From Falsiroseomonas algicola (GTDB lineage Bacteria > Pseudomonadota > Alphaproteobacteria > Acetobacterales > Acetobacteraceae): a stretch of DNA of 64,000 nt. The notes beneath the pieces are model-generated. The model ran no database searches. It saw only the letters and a program-made list of their open reading frames with translations, and had not been told where the DNA came from. The position numbers and the translations under genes are program-made. Each line of letters starts with the position of its first letter. Position 1 is the first letter of the stretch. Below are positions 17,550-25,225 of this stretch, piece by piece. The stretch is from positions 1 to 64,000 of the forward strand of contig NZ_JAAIKB010000013.1 of the NCBI RefSeq assembly GCF_011040385.1. The letters are read 5' to 3'.

Positions 17550-18557
17550 CTATTGCGGCTCGATCCCCGCATCGCGGGCGATCGGCGCCCAGGCCGCGAA
17601 TTCCTCCCGCAGGGTGCGCGCGGTTGCGGGGCCATCGACCCAGAGCTTCTCGAAGCCCTGGGCGTTGAACAGCGCCTCCAGCGAGGGGTCCTGCACCACC
17701 GCGGCGAGTTCGGTGCCGAGGCGCTGCATGATCGGGTCCGGCACGCCGCGGGGTGCGGCCAGGAGGTAGCGGATATTGGCGTCGTAGTTGCGGACACCCT
17801 GCTCCTCGAAGGTCGGCACCTGCGGCGCCAGGCGGCTGCGCGCGGGGCCCGCCACGCCCAGCACCCGCATCTGCCCATCCCGCAGGAATTCCGTGACAGA
17901 GCCGAGCGTCAGGATGGCGGAGGCGACGTTGCCGCTGATGACATCCGTCATCGCCTGGGCGGTGCCGCGATAGGGCACATGGGTCAGGCGGATGCCCGCG
18001 GCCTGGGACAGCAGCTGTCCCGCGAAGTGATTGGCGGAGCCCACGCCGGCGGAGGCGTAGTCGATCTTCTCGGGCTCCGCCTTCGCCGCGGCGATGTAGT
18101 CCGCGAGCGTCCGATAGGGGCTGCGCCGCCCCACCACCAGCACGATCGGCGCCACCGCCACCATGCCGACCGGCACGATATCCCGCAGCGGGTCGAAGCC
18201 GAGCTGGCGGAAGATCAGCGGGTAGGTCGCGATGTTGTTGCCGTTCATCAGCAGGGTGTGGCCATCGGGCGCGGCGCGGGCCACGGCCTCGCTGCCGATG
18301 GCGCCGCCGCTGCCGGCGCGGTTCTCCACGATCACGGCCTGGCCGAGCCGCGGGGCGAGCCGTTCCGCCAGCGCGCGCGCCACCGCATCCGTGCCGCCGC
18401 CGGCGGGGAAGGGCACGACGATGCGGATGGGGCGGCTGGGCCAGGGCGTCTGCGCCAAGGCGGGCGTCGCCAGGCCGGCCAGGGCGGCGCCCAGCACCGC
18501 GCGGCGCGACGCCTCGGGATGCGACACCTCAGGATGCGATGGGGGCGTGCGGGGCAT
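17550..18557 (-). CDS. Bug/TctC family tricarboxylate-type binding protein (335 aa)
   Basis: Periplasmic receptor of the Bug (TctC) superfamily, which binds carboxylates and similar ligands. RRAVLGAALAGLATPALAQ is the signal peptide, probably Tat-type, cleaved near residue 35. It is followed by the family start WPSRPIRIVVPFPAGGGTDAV and VIVENRAGSGGAIGSEAVA. Two tandem SHPE motifs precede the signal core, which is odd. No TctAB partner is adjacent, so it would share a permease or act as an orphan. It is divergent from the FCD regulator, with a TGGCATACCA site between them. Confidence 0.88.
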   Translation of the reverse strand: MPRTPPSHPEVSHPEASRRAVLGAALAGLATPALAQTPWPSRPIRIVVPFPAGGGTDAVARALAERLAPRLGQAVIVENRAGSGGAIGSEAVARAAPDGHTLLMNGNNIATYPLIFRQLGFDPLRDIVPVGMVAVAPIVLVVGRRSPYRTLADYIAAAKAEPEKIDYASAGVGSANHFAGQLLSQAAGIRLTHVPYRGTAQAMTDVISGNVASAILTLGSVTEFLRDGQMRVLGVAGPARSRLAPQVPTFEEQGVRNYDANIRYLLAAPRGVPDPIMQRLGTELAAVVQDPSLEALFNAQGFEKLWVDGPATARTLREEFAAWAPIARDAGIEPQ

Positions 18558-18588
18558 GGCGCGGGATCCTTGGGCGTTATCGGTATTA

Positions 18589-18598
18589 TGGCATACCA
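18589..18598. promoter_or_regulatory. Putative FCD/GntR operator between Bug gene and regulator
   Basis: TGGCATACCA is the exact reverse complement of the TGGTATGCCA site at 15987. It lies 32 bp upstream of the Bug gene and in the leader of the divergent FCD regulator gene, so it could control both. The flank ttatcggtatta (18577-18588) contains a further half-site. Confidence 0.6.
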
Positions 18599-18685
18599 AG
18601 CCCAGGGCCCTGTCAACGCCGCCGCTTGACTTCGCGCCGCGCTGCTTCATCCAGGGCCGCATCGCGAATGGGATGGGCGCCGGGC

Positions 18686-19360
18686 ATGGGCGAGACCTCG
18701 ATGCTGGTGGACCGCAGCGCCAGGACGCTGCGCGAACTCGCGACCGAGAAGATGCGGGACGCCATCCTGGACCTGCGCCTGAAGCCGGGCGACCGGCTGG
18801 TGGAGCGTGACCTCTGCGTCCAACTCGGCGTCAGCCGCACGGTGGTGCGGGAGGTGCTGCGCCATCTGGAGGCGGAAGGGCTGGTGGACGCCACGGGCCA
18901 CCGCCCGACCGTGGCCCGCCCCACCCCCGACCAGGCCGCGCAGATCTACGAGATCCGAGCGCAGCTGGAGGGGATGGCCGCGCGGGCCTGCGCGGCACGC
19001 GGCGATGCGGCGCTGGCCGAGGCGCTGGAGGCGGCGCTGGGTGCCATCCGCGCGGCCTATGCGAAGCCGGACCTCCCCGGCGTGCTGGCGGCGACGCGGG
19101 AGTTCTACCGCCTGCTCTTCGAGGGCAGCGGGAGGGACATCGCCTGGGGGATCGTCTGTTCGCTGAATGCCCGCATCACGCATCTGCGGGCCATGACCAT
19201 CGCGACGCCGGGGCGGGACCGGACGGGACCGGACCGGATGGCGCGGATCGTGGCGGCGATCCGGGCGGGGGATGGCGATGCCGCCGCGCAGGCCTGCATC
19301 GACCATGTCGGCGATGCCTCCGCGATAGCCCGGGCGCTGCTGGAAGCAGCGCCCGGATAA
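18686..19360 (+). CDS. GntR-family transcriptional regulator, FCD subfamily (224 aa)
   Basis: The N-terminal winged helix-turn-helix shows ELATEKMRDAILDLRLKPGD, VSRTVVREVLRHLEAEGLV and TVARPTPDQA. The C-terminal all-helical FCD ligand domain follows (YEIRAQLEGMAARACAAR; REFYRLLFEGSGRDI). Members repress catabolic and transport genes and respond to organic acids. It is divergent from the Bug receptor and probably controls it, itself and the AA_synth/hydrolase pair through the shared TGGTATGCCA site. The start is uncertain: in-frame ATGs lie at 18668, 18686 and 18701. Its last codons lie in the first unit of a 41-bp tandem repeat. Confidence 0.87.
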   Translation: MGETSMLVDRSARTLRELATEKMRDAILDLRLKPGDRLVERDLCVQLGVSRTVVREVLRHLEAEGLVDATGHRPTVARPTPDQAAQIYEIRAQLEGMAARACAARGDAALAEALEAALGAIRAAYAKPDLPGVLAATREFYRLLFEGSGRDIAWGIVCSLNARITHLRAMTIATPGRDRTGPDRMARIVAAIRAGDGDAAAQACIDHVGDASAIARALLEAAPG

Positions 19361-19437
19361 TCAGCGTCCCTTGGGCGCTGCTGGAAGCAGCGCCCGGATA
19401 GTCAGCGTCCCTTGGGCGCTGCTGGAAGCAGCGCCAG
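19332..19437. repeat. 41-bp tandem repeat (about 2.6 copies), each with a 10-bp hairpin
   Basis: Units begin at 19332, 19373 and 19414, exactly 41 bp apart; the third is partial. Each contains the perfect stem gggcgctgct-gga-agcagcgccc. The first unit overlaps the end of the FCD regulator coding region (codons for ALLEAAPG and the stop), so the array probably grew by duplication of the gene end plus its terminator. The copies differ at one base (ggataa versus ggatag). Confidence 0.85.
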
Positions 19438-19447
19438 GGTAGTATCA

Positions 19448-19468
19448 GGCGCCGCCACCGGCGGCGCC
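19448..19468. terminator. Hairpin between convergent genes
   Basis: Arms ggcgccgcc (19448-19456) and ggcggcgcc (19460-19468) with loop acc. It lies between the FCD regulator array and the stop of the leftward membrane-protein gene, and so could terminate either. Confidence 0.45.
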
Positions 19469-19481
19469 CGACGGCCAGCGT

Positions 19482-20396
19482 TCAGGCCAGGCGGCGATCC
19501 ATGGCACGGACCGTGGTGCGGGTGCCGGTGCGGGCCCCGAGCACGGCCGCAACGGCGCCGAGCAGCATGGCGGCGAAGATCCAGTAGGCTCCGACCGCCG
19601 CGCCATTCGCGGCCGCATCGGCCGCGGCGCGGGCGCGCGTCTCGGCTTCCTGCGCCACGCGGGTGGCTTCGGCTTCCAGGCGATCGACGCGGGTCCGCGC
19701 TTCCTCCGCCGGGATGCCGTATTCGGCGGCAACCAGCTGGGACAGGCGGTCGCGCGCCCCCTGGTCGGCGCTGCCGCTGCTGATGCGGTTGCCGACGATC
19801 TGCGCCATCTCCGCCCGGCGCTGGTCGGTCGTCATGGCAGCCGGGTCGCCGCCGGTCTGGAGGCCGGCCTGCAGCCGTTCCGCCAGCGCACGCGGATCGA
19901 TCTCACGCGCCGCGGGCGCGACGGCGGAGATCGCCTCGCCTGCGCCCTGGCCCAGCCCCTGCGCCGCGCCGCCCACCATGCGGGAGACGCCGTTCACCGC
20001 ACCCGCCGCCGCATTGCCCAGCAGCACCGCGGAGATCAGGAAGCCGATGGCCCAGACGGACAGGCCGTGCAGCACGCCATCCGTGTCATCCGCCGTGCCC
20101 GACAGCCGCGCCGCGACATAGCCGCCGACGGCCAGGCCGATCAGGTTCGCCACCAGCAGCCAGATGCCGCCCGCGATGCCGAAGGTGCTGGCGGAAGGCG
20201 TCTCGCCCGCCACCACGGGATCGATCGTCGTCGCGCCGATGGCGAGGCCGAGGATGTTGAGCATGGCACCGACCGCGACGGCGACGACGCCGCCCGCAAT
20301 GACGGCGCCCCAGGAGATTCGGCTGGGCAGGGCGGGCGCGCCTTCCGGCGCAACGCCGCCGGTCATGCCTTGCGCGGTGGCAACATGGGTCTGCAT
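19482..20396 (-). CDS. Membrane protein with four helices and a central helical region (304 aa)
   Basis: Four hydrophobic helices are visible: WGAVIAGGVVAVAVGAMLNI, IWLLVANLIGLAVGGYVAA, LSVWAIGFLISAVLLG and a C-terminal GAYWIFAAMLLGAVAAVLG. Between helices 3 and 4 lies a soluble, coiled-coil-like Ala/Glu/Arg-rich part of about 120 residues. Similar proteins are sometimes called PhnA-like without evidence. Function is unknown; an envelope or stress role is possible. The ATG at 20396 is followed by a short Thr/Ala/Gly-rich cytoplasmic N-terminus. The 20397-20597 gap between it and the TauE gene holds no clear gene. Confidence 0.75.
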   Translation of the reverse strand: MQTHVATAQGMTGGVAPEGAPALPSRISWGAVIAGGVVAVAVGAMLNILGLAIGATTIDPVVAGETPSASTFGIAGGIWLLVANLIGLAVGGYVAARLSGTADDTDGVLHGLSVWAIGFLISAVLLGNAAAGAVNGVSRMVGGAAQGLGQGAGEAISAVAPAAREIDPRALAERLQAGLQTGGDPAAMTTDQRRAEMAQIVGNRISSGSADQGARDRLSQLVAAEYGIPAEEARTRVDRLEAEATRVAQEAETRARAAADAAANGAAVGAYWIFAAMLLGAVAAVLGARTGTRTTVRAMDRRLA

Positions 20397-20597
20397 GGGA
20401 AATTCCTTCGGCTTGAATGCCGTCCGCGCAACGCGTCACGCCCGGGACAGGTTCAGGGCCCACGCTTCCGCGGAATGGATGTTCCGCAGAATGTGGGCGG
20501 CACAGCCGGATTTTTTCCCGCCGCAAACTTGCAGCGTCGGCGTTCCGGGTCCAAACCGCCGCATTCCCGCCATCCCGCCCGGGAAGAATGGACAGCG

Positions 20598-21506
20598 ATG
20601 CAGGTCTATCTGCCGATCGCCGAAATGTCGGTGGATGCCCTGCTGCTGCTGGGCATCGGCTTTGGCGTGGGCTGGCTCTCGGGCCTGTTCGGCGTGGGCG
20701 GCGGCTTCCTGCTGACGCCGCTTCTGATCCTGATCGGCATCCCCTCTCCCGTCGCGGTCGGTTCGGGGGCGAACCAGACCCTGGGCGCCTCCGTCTCCGG
20801 GCTCATGGCGCAGTGGCGGCGCGGCAATGTCGATGTGCGCATGGGCAGCGTGCTGCTGGTCGGCGGCTTCGCGGGGTCGCTGCTGGGCGTGCAGCTCTTC
20901 GCGTGGCTGAGACGCCTGGGGCAGGTCGATCTCGCCGTCTCGATCTTCTACATCGTCGTGCTGGGCACCGTCGGCGCGCTGATGATGCGGGAGAGCCTGA
21001 CGGCGATCCTGCGCCGGCGCCGGGCGCGGCCGCGCCGGCTGCACGAGCATTTCTGGATGCACGGCCTGCCGCTGAAGATGCGGTTCCGGAAGTCCCGCCT
21101 CTACATCTCTGTCATCCCGCCGCTGCTGGTCGGCTTCCTGATCGGCGTACTCTCCGCCGTCATGGGTGTCGGCGGCGGCTTCATGCTGGTGCCGGCCATG
21201 ATCTACCTGCTCGGTATGCCGACGGCGGTCGTCATTGGCACCTCGCTGTTCCAGGTCGTCTTCGTGACCGCCAACGTGACCTTCCTGCAGGCCATCCAGG
21301 TCGGCAGCGTGGACATCGTGCTGACCCTGCTGCTGCTGGCCGGCGGCGTGGTGGGCGCGCAGATCGGCGCGGCCATGGGCACGCGGCTGCGGGGCGAGGA
21401 GACGCGCGCGCTGCTCGGCGCGCTGGTGCTCTCCGTCGCGCTGGCGCTGCTGTGGGATCTGCTGCGGGTGCCGGAGCAGCTCTTCGTCATCGGTCCGGTT
21501 CCTTGA
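20598..21506 (+). CDS. TauE/SafE family membrane permease (302 aa)
   Basis: Eight or so membrane helices in two homologous halves. The family signatures GWLSGLFGVGGGFLLTPLLI (half 1) and LSAVMGVGGGFMLVPAMIYL (half 2) are both present, with a basic cytoplasmic loop (RRRRARPRRLHEHF) between them. It probably exports sulfite or a small organic anion. The stop overlaps the TTG start of the TIGR02186 gene, and that gene overlaps a universal stress protein gene, so the three make one translationally coupled operon. TauE next to TIGR02186 recurs in alphaproteobacteria. Confidence 0.9.
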   Translation: MQVYLPIAEMSVDALLLLGIGFGVGWLSGLFGVGGGFLLTPLLILIGIPSPVAVGSGANQTLGASVSGLMAQWRRGNVDVRMGSVLLVGGFAGSLLGVQLFAWLRRLGQVDLAVSIFYIVVLGTVGALMMRESLTAILRRRRARPRRLHEHFWMHGLPLKMRFRKSRLYISVIPPLLVGFLIGVLSAVMGVGGGFMLVPAMIYLLGMPTAVVIGTSLFQVVFVTANVTFLQAIQVGSVDIVLTLLLLAGGVVGAQIGAAMGTRLRGEETRALLGALVLSVALALLWDLLRVPEQLFVIGPVP

Positions 21507-22276
21507 TCCGGCTCCTTCTTCTGCTGCTTCTGCTGGCCTTCCCGGCCGCGGCGCAGGTGGCGCCACCGCCGCCCGCCGCGCCGCCGACGATCGCGCCGCC
21601 CTCCCTCGCCGCGCAGCTCTCCGTCTCCACCATCGAGGTCACGACCGCCTTCACGGGCGGCGAGATCCTGGTCTTCGGCGCGACGGAACGGCTGATCGGC
21701 GCGCAGGGGGATGAGGTGGTGGTGCTGGCGACGGGGCCCTCCACCAGCCTCGTCGTGCGGCAGAAGGTCGAGATGCTGGGCGCCTGGATCAACGGCCCCT
21801 CGGCCCGCTTCAACCGGGTACCGACCTACTGGGCGCTGGCCTCCACCTCCCCCGTCGCCACGCTGCTGGATGGGGTGGAGCGGCAGGACCTGCGCCTCGG
21901 GCTCGACCTGCTGCCGCTGGTGCAGCTGGGCGCGCGCGGGCCGCAATTCCGCGCCGCACTCGCCAGCCTGAAGCAGGATGCCGGGCTCTGGGTGGACCAG
22001 GTGAAGCCGGTGGAGGTCTCGGGCGGCCGCCTGTTCCATGCGCGCCTTCCCCTGCCGGCCACGGTTCAGACCGGGGCCTACCAGATCCAGGTGATGCTGG
22101 TGCGGGAAGGCCGCGTGGTGGCACGGCAGGAATTGCGCCTGGATGTGGTGCGCAGCGGCACCGCGGCCTGGATCGCGGACGTCGCGCGCGGGCAGCCCGT
22201 GCTGTATGGCTTGGCCTGCATCCTGCTCGCCGCCCTGGCGGGGTGGATCGGCAGCGTGCTGTTCCGGAGGGGATGA
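21503..22276 (+). CDS. TIGR02186 family (Alph_Pro_TM) membrane-anchored periplasmic protein (257 aa)
   Basis: A signal peptide (IRLLLLLLLLAFPAAAQ), a Pro-rich stretch and then a periplasmic domain (LSVSTIEVTTAFTGGEILVF; VVLATGPSTSLVVRQKVEML; WINGPSARFNRVPTYWALAS) match TIGR02186. A single C-terminal membrane helix (GLACILLAALAGWIGSVLF) anchors it. Function is unknown; cooperation with the TauE permease is likely, perhaps as a periplasmic partner. The TTG at 21503 is the only start that keeps the signal peptide, and it overlaps the permease stop by 4 nt. Confidence 0.85.
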   Translation: MIRLLLLLLLLAFPAAAQVAPPPPAAPPTIAPPSLAAQLSVSTIEVTTAFTGGEILVFGATERLIGAQGDEVVVLATGPSTSLVVRQKVEMLGAWINGPSARFNRVPTYWALASTSPVATLLDGVERQDLRLGLDLLPLVQLGARGPQFRAALASLKQDAGLWVDQVKPVEVSGGRLFHARLPLPATVQTGAYQIQVMLVREGRVVARQELRLDVVRSGTAAWIADVARGQPVLYGLACILLAALAGWIGSVLFRRG

Positions 22277-22785
22277 TGGCGGATGAGGTGACGGAGGAGA
22301 CGGCCGCCGCCGCCAAGGCCAGGCGCGACCGCGTCTTCCTGGTGGTGGTGGATGACAGTCCCGAGCGTGGCGTCGCGCTGCGCTACGCGGCGCTGCGCAC
22401 CAAGAAATCCGGCGGCCGCGTGGCCCTGCTGCGGGTGATCGAGCCCGCGGGCCAGGTGGAATGGGCCGGCATCGGGGCGCTGATGGCGGAGGAACGGCGG
22501 GAGGAGGCCGAGAAGCTGCTCTCCGCCCTGGCGGCGGAGGTGCACGACATCACCGGCGGGCTGCCCATCCTGCTGATCCGGGAGGGCGAGCCGCGGGACG
22601 AGCTGCTGGCGCTGCTGGAGGAGGATCCGCGCATCTCCATCCTGGTGCTCGCGAGCTCTACGGATGGATCGGGCCCCGGCCCGCTGATCGCAGCGCTGAC
22701 CGGGCGCTACGCCGCCAAGCTGCCCGTGCCCATGACCATCGTGCCCGGCGCTCTGAGCGATGCGGAGCTGGAACGCGTGACCTGA
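22273..22785 (+). CDS. Universal stress protein family (170 aa)
   Basis: UspA-like fold: VFLVVVDDSPERGVALRYAA at the N-terminus and ILVLASSTDGSGPGPLIAAL toward the C-terminus, matching the nucleotide-loop region, with PVPMTIVPG as the last strand. Such proteins bind ATP/AMP and modulate partners under stress. The ATG at 22273 overlaps the TIGR02186 stop by 4 nt and has ggaggg upstream; ATG 22276 is the alternative. Third gene of the TauE operon, so it may sense energy state for that transport system. Confidence 0.85.
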   Translation: MMADEVTEETAAAAKARRDRVFLVVVDDSPERGVALRYAALRTKKSGGRVALLRVIEPAGQVEWAGIGALMAEERREEAEKLLSALAAEVHDITGGLPILLIREGEPRDELLALLEEDPRISILVLASSTDGSGPGPLIAALTGRYAAKLPVPMTIVPGALSDAELERVT

Positions 22786-22879
22786 AGGCCATGTCGCGGC
22801 AACCACCGTCCCGTTGCACGGGGCGGTGAAAAGGACCACATAGGTCCGGTATCGCCAGCCACCGCGGAAACCGCCAACA

Positions 22880-23446
22880 ATGTTCATCGAAACCGAAAAC
22901 ACGCCGAACCCGGCCACGCTGAAGTTCATCCCCGGCCGGGATGTGATGGGCGGCCGCGGCACGGCCGATTTCACCGCGGCGACGGACGCCGAGGGCCGGT
23001 CCCCCCTCGCCGCGCGGATCTTCGCGGTCGGCGACGTCGCCCGCGTCTTCCTGGGCCATGACTTCGTCACCGTGACCAAGACCGAGGATGCCGACTGGCA
23101 GCTGCTCAAGCCTCGCGTGCTGGGCGCGGTCATGGAGCATTACCTCGCCGGCCTTCCCACCATGGAAGGCGAGGATGAGGAGGCCGAGGCCGAGGATTTC
23201 GAGGCCGAGGACGGCGAGATCGTCGCCCAGATCAAGGAACTGCTCGACACGCGTGTGCGCCCGGCCGTCGCCGGCGATGGCGGCGACATCGTCTTCCGCG
23301 GCTTCCGCGAGGGCGTGGTCCGGCTGCGCATGCAGGGTGCCTGCAGCGGCTGCCCCTCCTCCCGCGCCACGCTGAAGCATGGGGTGGAGACGATGCTGCG
23401 CCACTACGTGCCGGAAGTGGTGCGGGTGGAGCAGGTGGAAGCCTGA
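22880..23446 (+). CDS. nfu: NifU-type Fe-S cluster scaffold/carrier (188 aa)
   Basis: Two-domain Nfu. The N-terminal Nfu_N domain starts MFIETENTPNPATLKFIPG, and the C-terminal NifU-like domain has GDGGDIVFRGFREGVV and the CXXC motif GACSGCPSS that ligates a [4Fe-4S] cluster for delivery to apoproteins. A very acidic linker (DEEAEAEDFEAEDGE) joins the two. Length is typical of alphaproteobacterial Nfu. The ATG at 22880 is supported by the family start. The 94-bp gap upstream holds only a small hairpin-rich leader. Confidence 0.93.
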   Translation: MFIETENTPNPATLKFIPGRDVMGGRGTADFTAATDAEGRSPLAARIFAVGDVARVFLGHDFVTVTKTEDADWQLLKPRVLGAVMEHYLAGLPTMEGEDEEAEAEDFEAEDGEIVAQIKELLDTRVRPAVAGDGGDIVFRGFREGVVRLRMQGACSGCPSSRATLKHGVETMLRHYVPEVVRVEQVEA

Positions 23447-23530
23447 CGTTCCATTCCCGAGGGGCCGGATTGGCCGGCGCGTGCCGCCGGCCTATCTCCC
23501 TCCGGCAGAGACCTGCCGGAGCCGCCTTCC

Positions 23531-24193
23531 ATGACCGACCAAGCCCCCGCCTCCCCCGGTATGACCACCGAGCCCGCGCCGCCCACCCCGCCGGCGGTCG
23601 CGGAGCGTCCGGTGCTGGATGGCGCGGGGCTCGACCTCCTGTTCCGGGAGGCCCGCACCCACTACGGCTGGCAGGACCGGCCGGTGCCGGAAGCGAAGCT
23701 GGAGGAGATGTACAACCTCCTCCGCATGGGCCCGACCTCGGCCAATTGCAGCCCGGCGCGCTTCGTCTTCATCCGCACGGCGGAGGGCAAGGCACGGCTG
23801 AAGCAGGTGCTCTCCCCCGGCAACATCGAGAAGACGATGAAGGCGCCGGTGGTCTGCATCGTGGCGCATGACCAGGCCTTCTACGACAAGCTCGGCTTCC
23901 TGTTCCCGGGTGCCGAGCTGCGCGGCTGGTATGCCGACAACCCGGCGCTCTCGGATGCGACCGCGCTGCGCAACGGCACGCTGCAGGGCGCCTACCTCAT
24001 CATGGCGGCGCGGGCCGTCGGGCTGGACGTCGCGCCGATGAGCGGCTTCGACAACTACCAGCTGGACAATTTGTTCTTCGCCGGCACGCGGTGGAAGTCG
24101 AACTTCCTGGTGGCGCTCGGCTACGGGGAGGCGGCGGCGCTGCCGCCGCGCAACCCTCGGCTCAGCTTCGACGAGGCTTGCCGCTTCGAGTGA
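23531..24193 (+). CDS. rutE: RutE-like malonic semialdehyde reductase, nitroreductase fold (220 aa)
   Basis: Nitroreductase-fold protein. GLDLLFREARTHYGWQDRPV and LRMGPTSANCSPARFVFIR match RutE, which reduces malonic semialdehyde to 3-hydroxypropionate in pyrimidine breakdown; FMN and NADH are used. LSPGNIEKTMKAPVVCIVA also fits. Other rut genes are absent, so a broader aldehyde or quinone reductase role is possible. The first 30 residues are Pro/Ala-rich and not family-like, so the true start may be a few codons downstream of the ATG at 23531. Confidence 0.82.
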   Translation: MTDQAPASPGMTTEPAPPTPPAVAERPVLDGAGLDLLFREARTHYGWQDRPVPEAKLEEMYNLLRMGPTSANCSPARFVFIRTAEGKARLKQVLSPGNIEKTMKAPVVCIVAHDQAFYDKLGFLFPGAELRGWYADNPALSDATALRNGTLQGAYLIMAARAVGLDVAPMSGFDNYQLDNLFFAGTRWKSNFLVALGYGEAAALPPRNPRLSFDEACRFE

Positions 24194-24230
24194 GGGGATC
24201 GGGGGGCGTCAGCCCCCCAACCCGCCGGCA

Positions 24231-24950
24231 TCAGGCCGCCTGGGCGCGCCCCGCGGCGGGGTCGAGGCGGTAGCCGCCGCCTTCCGTCACCAGCAGCCGG
24301 GCATTGGACGGATCCGGCTCGATCTTCTGGCGCAGGCGGTAGATATGGGTCTCCAGCGTGTGGGTCGTCACCGCGCTGTTGTAGCCCCAGACCTCGTTCA
24401 GCAGGATCTGCCGCCCGACCGGACGCCCGCCGGCACGGTAGAGGTACTTCAGGATCGCCGCTTCCTTCTCCGTCAGCCGGATCTTCCGGTTCCGCGCGGC
24501 TTCCAGCAGCAGCTTGGCGGAAGGGCGGAAGGTATAGGGCCCGACGGTGAAGACCGCGTCCTCGCTGTTGTCGAAGACGCGCAGCTGCGCGCGCAGCCGC
24601 GCCATCAGCTCGCTGACCCGGAAGGGCTTGGCGATGTAGTCATTGGCACCGGAATCGAGCCCGCGCACGATGTCCTGTTCGCCATCCGCCCCGGTCAGCA
24701 TCAGGATCGGCATGCGGAGCCCCTGCTTGCGCAGCCGCGCGCAGAGTTCCCGCCCATCGCCGTCCGGCAGGCCGATGTCGAGGACGATGGCGTCGAAGCG
24801 CGCATCCTCCGCCGCCAGCCTGGCCGCGGCTTCGGCCGCGGTCCCGGCTTCGGAGGCCACGAACTCGCCGTCATGGGCCAATTGTTCCGCCAGCGTCTGC
24901 CGGAGGGCTTCGTCGTCGTCCACGACGAGGATGGGGCGTGGACCGGCCAT
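24231..24950 (-). CDS. OmpR/PhoB family response regulator, orphan (239 aa)
   Basis: The receiver domain has the acidic pocket VVDDDEA, the phosphorylation site Asp58 (VLDIGLPDGDG), Thr86 (MLTGADG) and Lys108 (DYIAKPF). The C-terminal winged helix shows IRLTEKEAAILKYLYRAGGR, EVWGYNSAVTTHTLETHIYR and LLVTEGGGYRLD, the OmpR DNA-binding domain. No sensor kinase gene is adjacent; the HWE kinase at 61826 is far away and unlinked. The target is unknown. The minus-strand leader (24951-24990) contains a near-palindrome, gtgaggcgccttcac, that could be an autoregulatory site. Confidence 0.93.
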   Translation of the reverse strand: MAGPRPILVVDDDEALRQTLAEQLAHDGEFVASEAGTAAEAAARLAAEDARFDAIVLDIGLPDGDGRELCARLRKQGLRMPILMLTGADGEQDIVRGLDSGANDYIAKPFRVSELMARLRAQLRVFDNSEDAVFTVGPYTFRPSAKLLLEAARNRKIRLTEKEAAILKYLYRAGGRPVGRQILLNEVWGYNSAVTTHTLETHIYRLRQKIEPDPSNARLLVTEGGGYRLDPAAGRAQAA

Positions 24951-25225
24951 GGTAGCTCCCGTATCTGTGAGGCGCCTTCACAACGGGCGCGATGCGCATC
25001 GGTTTCACGCAGCCGTGCCTGAATCTCGCGAATTCGGGACGCGACACGCGATCTGATCGTCCCAATCTTGCCCGAGGCGTCATGCAAGGGGCAAGCCTCG
25101 TGACCATACCGTCACGATCACCCTCGCTTGACGGGCAGAACGTTTTTCTCGGGGGCCCGCCCCCTCCCAAACGCCTTCCGCACGCCACATTCGAGCGCGC
25201 CAATGGGCGAGTACCGGAACGCCAG

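Noticed and set aside
19332-19437. CRISPR-like array
   Set aside because: The 41-bp units are adjacent with no spacers, contain a gene 3' end, and no cas genes are present.
24951-25225. FMN riboswitch upstream of ribA
   Set aside because: The conserved RFN box blocks (such as AGGGGC...GGGTGAAAATTCCC) are not recognisable in the leader.
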